From Thermotoga maritima MSB8 (GTDB lineage: Bacteria; Thermotogota; Thermotogae; Thermotogales; Thermotogaceae): 64,000 bases of DNA. Both the position numbers and the translations under genes were made by a program. The notes below the pieces were generated by a model. The model was not told where the DNA came from, ran no database searches, and saw only the letters and a list, made by a program, of their open reading frames with translations. The DNA lies in assembly GCF_000008545.1 (NCBI RefSeq), contig NC_000853.1, positions 1,564,465-1,628,464 of the forward strand. The letters run 5' to 3'. This document shows positions 1 through 9,432 of this stretch, one piece after another; within the stretch, counting starts at the first letter, position 1; every line of letters begins with the position of its first letter.

Positions 1-141
1 TGCTGTTTTTCAAAAATCAAAGGAACGGAAGGGAACATAGAGTACTTTTTCTGGGTCAAAAAGGAAGGAGAGAACGCTGAAATAGACCTGAGAAAAATCG
101 TGGAAGAAGCCTGGAGGTTTTTTGGGGAGAGGGAAAGATGA
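1..141 (+). CDS. C-terminal end of an unidentified protein (partial)
   Basis: Frame 1 is open from the first base to a TGA at 139-141 and gives 46 residues rich in Lys, Glu and aromatic residues. The stop overlaps the ATG of the next gene at 138 (ATGA overlap), so the two are probably translationally coupled and in one operon with secA. The fragment is too short to assign to a family. Confidence 0.6.
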   Translation, partial: CCFSKIKGTEGNIEYFFWVKKEGENAEIDLRKIVEEAWRFFGERER

Positions 142-1364
142 AGAAAACAGTGTTTTTTTTGCTTTTAATGGCTTCTCTGTCTTTTTCAGTACCTGTTCTG
201 CAGAACTACGATTACTTTATTCATCTAAAGAATACCGGAGAGCTCTACTCCGCTTTGAAGAAACTGCCACTTTTTGAATTTTTGTTCTTGGAGGGTGTCG
301 GTTACGAGGAAACGGTTGTGGAATGGGTGGAAAGTCGATTGAACGATCCCGAAGAGTTCTTTCAGGGTATCTCAAGCGAGATAGTGATCTGCGGAAAGGG
401 AGATATTTCGAACCTCTTCACCTTGGATATCAACGAGATTCTCTCCTTATCAGAGAAGATAAATGGATTCATAGCCTTCAAGACACCGGCTCCAGAGAGG
501 TTCATTGAGGATTTTGCAAAGGTGAAGGACCGCACTTTCATCAAAAGAGACGATCTCTATGTTCTGGGAAACACCACACCTCTTTTCTCGAAAATTTCAG
601 GAAACTACGTCTTGATCTCCTCGACAGAGACCGTGTTCGAAAAGATAGGAGAGAGTGAAGACACGACTGATAAACCGTTCTTTGCCCGTATCAAGAAAAT
701 GAGCGTGTTTGGGAGAGAAGGTGAAGTCGAAATCGTGGGACAAGTGAAAGAATCTCACCTCACCGTTGAGATCACGCAGAAGGCCAGTCCATTCAGGGTA
801 TCAGCCAGAGAAGATATCGGTAAACTGCCGTATCTGGGAGATCTTTTTGCATTCACAAGCGATCCTGAGATCCTTAGGTGGTTTTTCATGAATATGTTCA
901 GAGGAAGCGATGTGGAGAAGTTTTTCAACACGATTTCTTCTGAGGGGAGCTCTATGTTTCTGGTTTCTCTGTACGGAACACCACGGTTCGCTTTCCTGAT
1001 GGAGAATAAAACGCTGGATGAGGTGACGTCCGATCTCGTCAGCCGTGGTGCGAAATTTGTGGGAGAAGAACTGCAGCTCGATGTGGGAGGTTTGCTTCTT
1101 CACTTTTTCAATTACAACGGGAAAATCGTTGTTTCATCCATGAAGAAAGTGGGATTTCTGCAGACTTTGAACAGAAAAAGACTCGAAAATCATCCGAGTT
1201 TCGTCTTTCTGGAAAAAGAAGTTCCTAAAAGCGTTTTTCTCGAGGTGTTCGTTGACCTTTACACGCTTTTCGACAAGCTCCTCGGATTTTCTCCAAGATC
1301 GAGCCTTCTCCTGATAGGCTATGAGGAGGATGGTCTCATAAAATACAGATTGGAGGTAATGTGA
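138..1364 (+). CDS. Exported hypothetical protein, 408 aa
   Basis: I do not recognise the family. The first 18 residues form a signal peptide: Lys-Lys, then a hydrophobic run ending in SFSVP. There is no cysteine for a lipobox, so a periplasmic (toga-side) protein is most likely. The rest is a mixed alpha/beta pattern without membrane segments or known catalytic motifs; a DUF3352-like solute-binding fold is only a guess. The ATG sits in the stop of the preceding gene, and secA begins two bases after its own stop. Being in the secA operon suggests an envelope role, but this is inference. Confidence 0.75.
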   Translation: MKKTVFFLLLMASLSFSVPVLQNYDYFIHLKNTGELYSALKKLPLFEFLFLEGVGYEETVVEWVESRLNDPEEFFQGISSEIVICGKGDISNLFTLDINEILSLSEKINGFIAFKTPAPERFIEDFAKVKDRTFIKRDDLYVLGNTTPLFSKISGNYVLISSTETVFEKIGESEDTTDKPFFARIKKMSVFGREGEVEIVGQVKESHLTVEITQKASPFRVSAREDIGKLPYLGDLFAFTSDPEILRWFFMNMFRGSDVEKFFNTISSEGSSMFLVSLYGTPRFAFLMENKTLDEVTSDLVSRGAKFVGEELQLDVGGLLLHFFNYNGKIVVSSMKKVGFLQTLNRKRLENHPSFVFLEKEVPKSVFLEVFVDLYTLFDKLLGFSPRSSLLLIGYEEDGLIKYRLEVM

Positions 1365-1365
1365 A

Positions 1366-3981
1366 ATGATACTCTTCGATAAGAACAAGCGCATTTTGAA
1401 AAAATACGCGAAGATGGTCTCAAAAATAAACCAAATAGAGTCCGATCTACGCTCGAAGAAAAACAGCGAGCTGATAAGACTTTCCATGGTGCTGAAGGAA
1501 AAAGTGAATTCCTTTGAGGACGCCGATGAACACCTTTTTGAAGCGTTCGCCCTGGTTAGAGAAGCAGCACGAAGAACGCTCGGAATGAGGCCTTTCGATG
1601 TCCAGGTGATGGGTGGTATAGCGCTCCATGAAGGAAAAGTGGCCGAGATGAAGACCGGTGAAGGAAAAACCCTCGCCGCCACCATGCCGATTTATCTGAA
1701 CGCTCTCATCGGAAAGGGTGTTCATCTGGTCACGGTCAACGACTATCTGGCCAGAAGAGATGCGCTCTGGATGGGACCCGTGTATCTCTTTCTCGGTTTG
1801 AGAGTGGGTGTGATAAATTCTCTGGGAAAGTCGTACGAGGTGGTGTGGAAAAACCCTGATCTCGCCAGAAAAGCAATAGAGGAAAACTGGAGTGTCTGGC
1901 CTGATGGGTTCAACGGAGAAGTTTTGAAAGAGGAATCTATGAACAAAGAAGCCGTTGAGGCTTTCCAGGTGGAACTCAAAGAGATAACCAGGAAGGAAGC
2001 CTATCTGTGTGACGTTACCTACGGCACGAACAACGAATTCGGCTTCGATTACCTGAGGGATAACCTCGTTCTCGATTACAACGATAAGGTGCAGAGAGGC
2101 CACTTCTACGCCATTGTGGACGAAGCCGACAGCGTACTCATAGACGAAGCAAGGACCCCACTGATCATCTCCGGTCCCTCCAAAGAGAGTCCTTCTGTGT
2201 ACAGGAGATTCGCTCAGATCGCTAAGAAGTTTGTTAAAGATAAGGACTTCACGGTAGATGAAAAAGCGAGGACCATCATTCTCACCGAAGAGGGTGTGGC
2301 GAAAGCGGAGAAGATCATCGGTGTCGAAAACCTTTACGATCCGGGAAACGTGTCTCTTCTCTACCATCTCATAAATGCCTTGAAAGCGCTGCACCTGTTC
2401 AAGAAGGATGTCGATTACGTCGTCATGAACGGTGAAGTTATTATCGTTGACGAGTTCACGGGAAGACTGCTGCCTGGCAGACGCTACAGTGGAGGGCTCC
2501 ACCAGGCTATCGAAGCCAAAGAAGGAGTACCCATAAAGGAAGAATCCATCACCTACGCGACGATTACCTTTCAGAATTACTTCAGAATGTACGAAAAGCT
2601 CGCCGGTATGACGGGAACAGCCAAAACAGAGGAAAGCGAATTCGTACAGGTTTACGGTATGGAAGTGGTGGTTATTCCCACTCACAAGCCCATGATAAGA
2701 AAGGACCACGATGATCTGGTCTTCAGGACTCAGAAAGAAAAGTACGAAAAGATCGTGGAAGAAATCGAAAAGCGCTATAAAAAAGGTCAGCCAGTTCTTG
2801 TCGGAACAACCTCCATCGAAAAGAGCGAACTTCTCAGTTCCATGCTGAAAAAGAAAGGTATCCCCCATCAAGTTTTGAACGCGAAATACCATGAAAAAGA
2901 AGCTGAGATCGTCGCCAAAGCCGGGCAAAAAGGCATGGTGACGATCGCCACCAACATGGCTGGGAGAGGAACAGATATAAAACTCGGACCAGGAGTGGCG
3001 GAACTTGGAGGACTGTGCATCATAGGAACGGAAAGACACGAGAGCAGAAGAATCGATAATCAGCTGAGAGGACGTGCCGGTAGGCAAGGAGATCCGGGAG
3101 AGTCCATCTTCTTCCTCTCTCTCGAAGACGATCTTCTGAGAATCTTCGGTAGTGAACAGATTGGAAAAGTGATGAACATACTCAAAATAGAGGAAGGACA
3201 GCCTATACAGCATCCGATGCTTTCAAAGCTCATCGAAAACATTCAGAAGAAGGTTGAGGGTATCAACTTCTCGATAAGAAAAACCTTGATGGAAATGGAT
3301 GATGTCCTCGACAAACAAAGAAGAGCAGTGTACTCGCTTCGCGATCAGATCCTTCTCGAAAAAGACTACGACGAATATCTGAAGGATATCTTCGAAGATG
3401 TTGTCAGCACAAGGGTTGAGGAGTTCTGTTCCGGGAAAAATTGGGATATCGAAAGCCTCAAGAATTCTCTTTCTTTCTTCCCGGCTGGTTTGTTCGACCT
3501 GGACGAAAAGCAATTCAGTTCTTCTGAAGAACTTCACGATTACCTGTTCAACAGACTTTGGGAGGAATATCAGAGAAAGAAGCAGGAAATAGGCGAGGAT
3601 TACAGGAAAGTGATCAGATTCCTGATGCTCAGAATAATAGACGATCACTGGAGAAGATACCTGGAAGAGGTAGAGCACGTTAAGGAAGCCGTTCAGCTGA
3701 GGTCTTACGGTCAGAAAGATCCTATCGTTGAATTCAAAAAGGAAACGTACTACATGTTCGATGAAATGATGAGGAGAATAAACGATACGATAGCCAACTA
3801 CGTCCTCAGAGTTGTTAAAGTCTCGGAAAAGGATGAAAAAGAGGCCAAAGAAGAACTTGGTAAAATAAGACTCGTGCATGAAGAATTCAATCTTGTGAAC
3901 AGAGCGATGAGAAGAGCCACAGAAAAGAAAAAGAAAAAAGATGGACTGCACAGCTTTGGTAGAATAAGAGTGAAGAGGTGA
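1366..3981 (+). CDS. secA: Preprotein translocase ATPase SecA
   Basis: SecA drives post-translational export of unfolded proteins through SecYEG by ATP hydrolysis. The 871 residues match the length I remember for T. maritima SecA. Visible motifs are Walker A MKTGEGKT (95-102), DEAD at 252-255 in the [16 protein letters not shown] box, TNMAGRGTD, and the arginine-finger motif [14 protein letters not shown]1 carries an extra segment of about 45-50 residues (about 152-205) before [16 protein letters not shown] compared with E. coli. The C-terminus ends in a basic tail and lacks the usual Cys-rich zinc and SecB-binding motif. Start ATG at 1366 has GGAGGT at 1352-1357. prfB follows directly. Confidence 0.98.
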   Translation: MILFDKNKRILKKYAKMVSKINQIESDLRSKKNSELIRLSMVLKEKVNSFEDADEHLFEAFALVREAARRTLGMRPFDVQVMGGIALHEGKVAEMKTGEGKTLAATMPIYLNALIGKGVHLVTVNDYLARRDALWMGPVYLFLGLRVGVINSLGKSYEVVWKNPDLARKAIEENWSVWPDGFNGEVLKEESMNKEAVEAFQVELKEITRKEAYLCDVTYGTNNEFGFDYLRDNLVLDYNDKVQRGHFYAIVDEADSVLIDEARTPLIISGPSKESPSVYRRFAQIAKKFVKDKDFTVDEKARTIILTEEGVAKAEKIIGVENLYDPGNVSLLYHLINALKALHLFKKDVDYVVMNGEVIIVDEFTGRLLPGRRYSGGLHQAIEAKEGVPIKEESITYATITFQNYFRMYEKLAGMTGTAKTEESEFVQVYGMEVVVIPTHKPMIRKDHDDLVFRTQKEKYEKIVEEIEKRYKKGQPVLVGTTSIEKSELLSSMLKKKGIPHQVLNAKYHEKEAEIVAKAGQKGMVTIATNMAGRGTDIKLGPGVAELGGLCIIGTERHESRRIDNQLRGRAGRQGDPGESIFFLSLEDDLLRIFGSEQIGKVMNILKIEEGQPIQHPMLSKLIENIQKKVEGINFSIRKTLMEMDDVLDKQRRAVYSLRDQILLEKDYDEYLKDIFEDVVSTRVEEFCSGKNWDIESLKNSLSFFPAGLFDLDEKQFSSSEELHDYLFNRLWEEYQRKKQEIGEDYRKVIRFLMLRIIDDHWRRYLEEVEHVKEAVQLRSYGQKDPIVEFKKETYYMFDEMMRRINDTIANYVLRVVKVSEKDEKEAKEELGKIRLVHEEFNLVNRAMRRATEKKKKKDGLHSFGRIRVKR

Positions 3982-3986
3982 TGGGT

Positions 3987-5090
3987 ATGATCAGTTTCGA
4001 AACCAAAACCAAGATAGAAGAACTTGAAAAGAAATACAAGGATGTTCTTTCGGTGGTCAACGAGGATGAAATCAACAAGGAACTCGAAGAGGTAGAGAAA
4101 AAACTCACAGATCCATCGGTATGGGATGATCAAAAAAAGGCGCGTGAGTACACCCAGAAACTGAAGAGGTTGAAGAACATCTCTGAAGATTTGAAGAGAG
4201 TGAGATCTCTGTTCGAAGATCTGGAAGTTGCCATAGAACTTTCCGACGAGGATCAGGAGATGGCTCAGCACGTGGAAGAAATAGTTCAGGAGCTGGAAGG
4301 TGCCGTCAAAAAACTGGAACTTGAGATCATTCTGAACGGAAAATACGATCCGAACAACGCTTATCTGTCGGTCCATCCAGGTGCGGGTGGTACCGAGTCT
4401 CAAGACTGGGCGCAGATGCTTCTCAGAATGTACATGAGGTGGGCAGAGAGAAAAGGTTTCGATGTTGAGATTGTGGAGTTCCAACCGGGAGAAGAGGCCG
4501 GTATCAAGGATGCCACGATTCTCATAAAAGGTGAATACGCTTACGGTTACTTGAAACACGAATCCGGTGTTCACAGACTGGTCAGGATCTCACCCTTCGA
4601 CGCGGCCAGAAGAAGACACACTTCTTTCGCTTCTGTGAATGTGATTCCGGAGATAGATGACGACGTGGATATAGAGATCAGACCGGAAGATTTGAAGATA
4701 GAAACTTTCAGAGCTTCTGGACACGGCGGACAATACGTCAACAAAACCGAATCTGCCGTGAGAATCACGCATCTACCGACCGGGATCGTGGTCTCCTGTC
4801 AAAACGAAAGATCGCAGCACCAGAACAAACAAACCGCGCTGAAGATACTCAAAGCGAAACTCTACCAACTCGAGATGGAAAAGAAGCGAAGGGAAATACA
4901 AGAGATTCAGGGAGAACTCAAGGACATTTCCTGGGGAAACCAGATAAGATCTTATATTTTCCACCCGTACACGATGGTTAAAGATCACAGAACCGGAGTG
5001 GAAACTGCGAACGTTGACGCCGTTATGGATGGAGACATAGATATGTTCATAGAGGCCGAGCTGGTCTATTTCGCTCGTCGATCAAGTTAA
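3987..5090 (+). CDS. prfB: Peptide chain release factor 2
   Basis: RF2 recognises UGA and UAA and triggers peptide release. The tripeptide anticodon SPF is at 202-204 and the catalytic GGQ at 247-249, close to their E. coli positions, which supports the ATG at 3987. That ATG has GAGGTG (3974-3979) at good spacing; the GTG at 3978 and ATG at 3981 overlap the secA stop and are too close to it. The gene is one uninterrupted frame, with no in-frame TGA near codon 25, so the programmed +1 frameshift that controls RF2 in many bacteria is absent. Its stop overlaps by 9 bases the end of the convergent gene. Confidence 0.97.
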   Translation: MISFETKTKIEELEKKYKDVLSVVNEDEINKELEEVEKKLTDPSVWDDQKKAREYTQKLKRLKNISEDLKRVRSLFEDLEVAIELSDEDQEMAQHVEEIVQELEGAVKKLELEIILNGKYDPNNAYLSVHPGAGGTESQDWAQMLLRMYMRWAERKGFDVEIVEFQPGEEAGIKDATILIKGEYAYGYLKHESGVHRLVRISPFDAARRRHTSFASVNVIPEIDDDVDIEIRPEDLKIETFRASGHGGQYVNKTESAVRITHLPTGIVVSCQNERSQHQNKQTALKILKAKLYQLEMEKKRREIQEIQGELKDISWGNQIRSYIFHPYTMVKDHRTGVETANVDAVMDGDIDMFIEAELVYFARRSS

Positions 5091-6110
5091 ACCGTATTTC
5101 TTCATTTTGTAAGACAGGGTCTTGTAGTTCATATTCAGGACTTCACATACTTTTTTTCGATTGCCCTCGTTTTCCTCGAGGGCTTTCTTTATGACCTTCT
5201 TTTCCACGAATTCAACCAGAGAGTCAACGAATTCTTTCAGGTTCAAGCCTTTTATCTCATCGATTCCACTGGCGATTTTCATCGCCTGATCAACGGGATT
5301 CTCCAGAGTAATTATTTCGTAGACTTTCTCGAGAAATTCCTGCGTGTTTCCCGGCCAGTGGTACTCTATCAGGAGCTTTGTCAGATCGTCATCGATTTTC
5401 ACTGTTTTTCCCTGGAACTGAAGAGACTTTATGACCCCGTCAAGCATGTAGGGTATATCCATCTTTCTTTCTCTCAAAGGCGGTATTTCGACGAAGGGGA
5501 TGTTGTTTTTCGGTGTGCTGTCCATTCCCAGTATTATCTTTCTACCACCAAGGCCAGCAGGCGAGAAATCTGGAGGCACATCGTCGATGAAAACAGTGTG
5601 CGAATTTATGTTCAGCGGAAGATCTTCGTGGTAGATGAGGGAAAGGTAATTTCCACCCGTTACAAAATCCACATACGCGTGTCTGTGAACCCCTTTCTCT
5701 GAAACCAGCGCAAAAATTGAAAAAGAATTGTAAAATTTCAAAACTTGGAACAGAATTTCCTTTATCTTGGCTCCCTGAAGTTCTGGGGTGTAGAGTAAAA
5801 GGTTGAATCTTGCCTTGATGGTTTCAAGATCCTTTCTGGCAGCCGCGTACTTCAAGGCAAGTTCCAGCTCCCTCAAAGACTGGACAAAAAGGGTGTCTTC
5901 CATTTCCAGAATTTTTTCACCGAAAACTACATCCCACTTTTCGGCAAGGATCTTGTCTCTGTAGTCTTCTCCTTCGTACAGGTCCCAGATCACATCGTGG
6001 GATATCTCTGATATCATATCTTTGAAGGTGTTGACAATATCCTTTCTGATGAGGACCCTCAACACGGTATCAGCCCCGTTGTCCGTTGCTTCCGTTTCAA
6101 ATCTTACCAC
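5082..6110 (-). CDS. NtrC-family-like regulator with degenerate AAA+ domain and Fis-type HTH
   Basis: The C-terminal half carries marks of sigma-54 activators: PPLRER followed by MDIP (about residues 210-219 from the GTG start), WPGNTQEF (252-259), and a Fis-like helix-turn-helix at the end (GNRKKVCEVLNMNYKTL). The Walker A motif (GESGTGKE in the family) is replaced by SEKGVHRH and no GAFTGA loop is present, so ATP hydrolysis and sigma-54 contact look lost. The N-terminal 100 residues are unassigned. The start is uncertain: a TTG at 6146 would overlap the divergent gene, and GTG at 6110 fits better, but neither has a good Shine-Dalgarno sequence. The gene is divergent from the phosphodiesterase-like gene, with only about 25 bases between starts. 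Confidence 0.75.
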   Translation of the reverse strand: MVRFETEATDNGADTVLRVLIRKDIVNTFKDMISEISHDVIWDLYEGEDYRDKILAEKWDVVFGEKILEMEDTLFVQSLRELELALKYAAARKDLETIKARFNLLLYTPELQGAKIKEILFQVLKFYNSFSIFALVSEKGVHRHAYVDFVTGGNYLSLIYHEDLPLNINSHTVFIDDVPPDFSPAGLGGRKIILGMDSTPKNNIPFVEIPPLRERKMDIPYMLDGVIKSLQFQGKTVKIDDDLTKLLIEYHWPGNTQEFLEKVYEIITLENPVDQAMKIASGIDEIKGLNLKEFVDSLVEFVEKKVIKKALEENEGNRKKVCEVLNMNYKTLSYKMKKYGLT

Positions 6111-6135
6111 ACGAAAGGGAGGAAAGAGGAACGGA

Positions 6136-7281
6136 ATGGAGCTCAAAAAACTGGATGAAGGTCTTTTCTGGCCGGATTACAAAAACTCTATCGTCAATTT
6201 TTCAAATTCGATTCTCGAGTTGTTCGACGAAAAACCACTACATAGGCCTTTCAGGTTCCCCAAGCGAGTTCTTGAAAACGTGAGAAAAGTGATCGTTATG
6301 GTAATAGACGGCCTCAGTTTTGAGATCTTTTCGGACACGATTCATGATGACGATGTTCAGGTTTTTCCCTGTTCGGCTGTTTTCCCAACCACCACCGCTG
6401 CTGCTCTTCCCAGTCTCTACTCTGCTCTCACACCGCTAGAACACGGTTTTTTAGGTTACATTCTTTATCTCAGAGAAGTGGGAAGCCTTGTGAACATGAT
6501 AGAGATGTCTCCTCCGGGCCTTCCCAGAGACAGCGTGCTCAGGTTTCACGATTTCAAGTTCACCACTATCTTTCAGAGACTTCAGAGCAAAGTGAAGAGC
6601 TTCTTTCTTATTCCAAGGTATCTTCTGGGAACGGGTTTTTCCAGAATAATGTCCCAGGGATCGGAGCAGATCGGTTTTTCGAGTTTTGGGGATATGATCG
6701 AAAGAACTCTTGAAGTGCTTGAAAAACACGACAGAACGCTGGTTTTCATCTACTGGCCAACGTTGGATTCGATAGCGCACAAAAACGGTGTTGGAAGAGA
6801 GTACATCAGAGAGCTAAGATGGATTTACAGGATCTTGAAGTCCGAACTTCTCCGCAGGTTGAAGCAGGATACGCTCTTTTTCCTCGTGAGTGACCACGGA
6901 CAGATTTCGACACCTCAAGACAACGAAATATGGTGGAATTTTTCTTCTGAAGTTATGAGGTTTCTCGACAGACCCCCCGCTGGAGAACAGAGAATGATGT
7001 TTCTTTATACGAAAAAAAAGAGAGCTTTGATAGAATATCTTAAGGAGAAATACGGAGATTTTGCCGTTTTTCTTGACACGAAAGACGTCGTCCAGCTTTT
7101 TGGAACTGGAAGAAAGCATCCAGAATTTTTCAGCAGAGTGGGAGACGCTGTTCTGATAACAAGGGAGACTTTTTCTTTCAATTACAGATACACAGGAAAG
7201 GAAGAGAGCTTGTCTGGAAGGCACGGGAGTCTTTCTTATCAGGAACTGGTGGTGCCGTTGGTAGTCTACAGGAGGTGGTAG
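6136..7281 (+). CDS. Alkaline-phosphatase-superfamily phosphodiesterase/nucleotide pyrophosphatase-like protein
   Basis: A metal-dependent hydrolase of about 381 residues. Family features are VIDGLSFE near the N-terminus (first metal Asp), the nucleophile region FPTTTAAALPSLYSALTP, TLDSIAHKNG, VSDHGQ (metal Asp and His), and SGRHGSLSY with a late metal His. This is the type-I phosphodiesterase/nucleotide pyrophosphatase layout; the substrate cannot be told. There is no signal peptide from the chosen start, so it is probably cytoplasmic. ATG at 6136 follows a GGAGG at about 6118; an upstream in-frame ATG at 6022 would add residues encoded opposite the divergent gene and is unlikely. Confidence 0.85.
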   Translation: MELKKLDEGLFWPDYKNSIVNFSNSILELFDEKPLHRPFRFPKRVLENVRKVIVMVIDGLSFEIFSDTIHDDDVQVFPCSAVFPTTTAAALPSLYSALTPLEHGFLGYILYLREVGSLVNMIEMSPPGLPRDSVLRFHDFKFTTIFQRLQSKVKSFFLIPRYLLGTGFSRIMSQGSEQIGFSSFGDMIERTLEVLEKHDRTLVFIYWPTLDSIAHKNGVGREYIRELRWIYRILKSELLRRLKQDTLFFLVSDHGQISTPQDNEIWWNFSSEVMRFLDRPPAGEQRMMFLYTKKKRALIEYLKEKYGDFAVFLDTKDVVQLFGTGRKHPEFFSRVGDAVLITRETFSFNYRYTGKEESLSGRHGSLSYQELVVPLVVYRRW

Positions 7282-7291
7282 GTTCCGTTAT

Positions 7292-7735
7292 TTGAAGAGT
7301 CCAACCTGGGGAAAAGTGGATTACAGAACGGTTCGAGAGCTCATAAAAAAGTTCACAGAAGGATACAAATACAGCGTGTTCGTCGGGACGGACAGTGATG
7401 TGAAGGACGGGAAAGTGATATACGCCACGGCACTTGTTGTGTATCGTTTTGGGAGCGGTGCCACTTACTTTTACACGGTGTACAGGGACGGAAATGGAAA
7501 AGATCTGTATTCGAGGATCTTCAAAGAAGCGGAGATGAGTCTCGAGATGGCAAGATTCGTAGAGGAGATATTGAAGCTGGGAAAACCTGTTGTGCACCTC
7601 GACATAGGTTACGAAGGTCTCACAAAAGATCTCGTGTCCAGTGTGATAGGTTACGTGAAGGGGGTTGGGTACCCCTATCAGATAAAACCTGATTCGTTCG
7701 CCGCCACGAAAATTGCGCATAAACACACCAAATAG
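7292..7735 (+). CDS. RNase H-like DUF458 (YkuK-type) protein
   Basis: 147 residues with the DUF458 pattern: VFVGTDSDVKDGK near residue 30 (first acidic residues), a central strand-helix region, HLDIGYEG, and a C-terminal DSFAATKIAHKHTK. The family has an RNase H fold by prediction; its biochemical role is unknown to me. The start is TTG at 7292, preceded by GGAGGTGGTAGG at 7271-7282, part of which overlaps the stop of the upstream gene. It is followed after 12 bases by the PurH-like gene and is probably cotranscribed with it and comF. Confidence 0.85.
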   Translation: MKSPTWGKVDYRTVRELIKKFTEGYKYSVFVGTDSDVKDGKVIYATALVVYRFGSGATYFYTVYRDGNGKDLYSRIFKEAEMSLEMARFVEEILKLGKPVVHLDIGYEGLTKDLVSSVIGYVKGVGYPYQIKPDSFAATKIAHKHTK

Positions 7736-7747
7736 GGAGGTATAGTT

Positions 7748-8830
7748 GTGAGAATCCTTCTGAGTGTCTCCAGATTCGAAGACGAACTGATCGAAATTCT
7801 CGATAGACTCGATGAAACATACGAAATCTTCGCTGATAACGATTGCTTCGAGATTCTCAAAGATAGAATCCCCAGGATAAGACCGTTTGAAAGAGACGAC
7901 TTCGATCTTCTTTATCTGAACTGGAGAGATTTGCCTTCCGAGAAACGAGAGGAAAAGATACTTTCGACCATCGATGAGAACAGAACTCTCCTTTTCCTAA
8001 AGGCGATCAAGAATTATCGTGAAAAGCTTGTGGTGACCACTTTGGAAGATTTGAAACTCACCTTCTCTGAGATAGAAAGAGCGGGGGACGTTTCCCTTCA
8101 AACTAGGAGGTACCTTCTTCTCAAAGGGCTTGCACATTTTTTGAAAGTTCATTCCGAAGTTCTTGAGAGCCTGTCTGATCTATTTTTCATAAAGGATTGG
8201 AAAGCAATCGTCCTGGAAAGGTTACAAGAGGGTATCAAAGCGCCTGTCAGTCTCCTGCCAGTGAGCATTCCTCCAGAACTGGTTGAGGATATCGGTCTCG
8301 CTTCGCATCTGATAAGGTTCCTGCCCCAGAAAGCGTGCGTTCTGGTTAAAAACGGGAAGATCGTTTACGCTTCATCGACGGGTGATCTTCCAGAAATCGA
8401 GGGTGGTGTTTTCGCACTCAAAGGTGTGTTCAGAGGAGAGAAGAAGTTTGACTTCATCCTGGCAGAGGATTTCGAAGGTGATGTGGAGGGTTTGAGGATA
8501 AAGGACTTGCTCCATCAAGAAGAGGGCCTCGTTCTTTTGGGAGCGTCTGGATACCTGAGAGAACCCGTTCCAACAAACGACTTCACAGAGGTGCTCTCTA
8601 TGCACCCGGTTTTCGACAGCTGCGCTGTGACGAAAGAAGGAAAACTCGTCCTTCACGTTGTGGAACTGAACAGAAGCGATGTCATAAATGCCCTTGAGAA
8701 AATTGACCTTTCGGGCACGGAGGTGGCGTTCAACTTTCCCATCTCTGATGAAGAGAAAGCCGAGCTGAAACAAAAGGGGGTAAAGAAGGTATCCTGGATA
8801 GATTCGAGAAGAATCTGGAGAAGGTGCTGA
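7748..8830 (+). CDS. Shortened, divergent PurH-like protein (AICARFT/IMPCHase homologue), function unknown
   Basis: Not obvious at first sight. The N-terminus RILLSVSRFEDELIEILDRL, followed by a strand-helix pattern, looks like the MGS-like domain of PurH. Residues about 85-150 (IKNYREKLVVTTLEDL, GDVSLQTRRYLLLKGLAHF) follow the PurH pattern AAKNY...V/DPEDY...GVSLETR...LA.KAF. A later piece (ASHLIRF, KACVLVKNGKIVYASSTG) resembles the K.SNA.V.AKDG..VGIG.GQ part of the transformylase. The central catalytic region (RYGENPH and the KHxNPCG Lys-His pair) is missing and the protein is only 360 residues. It is probably catalytically altered or a regulatory paralogue. GTG start at 7748 with GGAGGT at 7736-7741; it overlaps comF by 7 bases. 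Confidence 0.6.
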   Translation: MRILLSVSRFEDELIEILDRLDETYEIFADNDCFEILKDRIPRIRPFERDDFDLLYLNWRDLPSEKREEKILSTIDENRTLLFLKAIKNYREKLVVTTLEDLKLTFSEIERAGDVSLQTRRYLLLKGLAHFLKVHSEVLESLSDLFFIKDWKAIVLERLQEGIKAPVSLLPVSIPPELVEDIGLASHLIRFLPQKACVLVKNGKIVYASSTGDLPEIEGGVFALKGVFRGEKKFDFILAEDFEGDVEGLRIKDLLHQEEGLVLLGASGYLREPVPTNDFTEVLSMHPVFDSCAVTKEGKLVLHVVELNRSDVINALEKIDLSGTEVAFNFPISDEEKAELKQKGVKKVSWIDSRRIWRRC

Positions 8831-9432
8831 ACTATCTTTTTGAGAATAACTGCCTTCTCTGTGGCAAGGAAGTGTCACCACTCAGATCTTTGTGTGAGAA
8901 CTGCGAAGAGAAGGTCCTCAAAAATGGACCTTCTTTTTATCGTGAAGTTCACAGAAAATACGAGCTTTTTGTGTACTCTGACTACACGGATGAAATTGAA
9001 CGCATCATAAGGCTTTACAAATATCATGGTGAAGTTTCTCTTTCCGGAACATTGGTGAAGCTTTTTCTGAAACTTTACAGTTATTTTCCCAGAGAAGCCA
9101 ACCTCATCACATGGGTTCCTTCTTCGCTTGATTCTCTCGAAGACAGAGGCTTCGATCACATGAGACTTCTAGCGAAGAGGATAAGCAAAGAGTTGGGCAT
9201 ACCGTTTGACGCTGTTCTGGAAAACGTGTCGGAAGGAAGACAGGTGGAAAAGAGCAAAGAAGAGAGGAAAAGAACCGGAAGATTCATCTGTAAGAAAGAT
9301 CCTCCTCAGAACGTGATACTGATAGACGATGTTTTGACGACGGGAACCAGTGTAAGAGACTGCGTGGAAACCCTTTTCAGGAATGGAGTCAGCAAAGTTT
9401 TCGTTTATGTTCTGGCGAAAACTAGACGATGA
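8824..9432 (+). CDS. comF: ComF/GntX-type phosphoribosyltransferase-like protein
   Basis: 202 residues. An N-terminal four-cysteine zinc finger (CLLCGKE...CENC) is followed by a phosphoribosyltransferase fold with the PRPP loop NVILIDDVLTTGTSVRDC near the C-terminus. VEKSKEERKRTGRF is the usual ComFC signature. ComFC is needed for DNA uptake during natural transformation, which has been reported in Thermotoga. GTG start at 8824 overlaps the preceding gene by 7 bases. The 3' end overlaps the convergent glycerate kinase gene by 11 bases. Confidence 0.9.
   Translation: MLNYLFENNCLLCGKEVSPLRSLCENCEEKVLKNGPSFYREVHRKYELFVYSDYTDEIERIIRLYKYHGEVSLSGTLVKLFLKLYSYFPREANLITWVPSSLDSLEDRGFDHMRLLAKRISKELGIPFDAVLENVSEGRQVEKSKEERKRTGRFICKKDPPQNVILIDDVLTTGTSVRDCVETLFRNGVSKVFVYVLAKTRR

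Noticed and set aside
1447-3213. 588-residue open frame antisense to secA
   Set aside because: Residue composition is unlike the real proteins, the sense strand encodes an unmistakable SecA, and no ribosome binding site is present. Long antisense shadows arise from purine-rich codon use here.
3978-5090. Possible programmed +1 frameshift in prfB
   Set aside because: No TGA or CTTTGA slippery site near codon 25; the single frame codes the entire RF2 with SPF and GGQ at expected positions.
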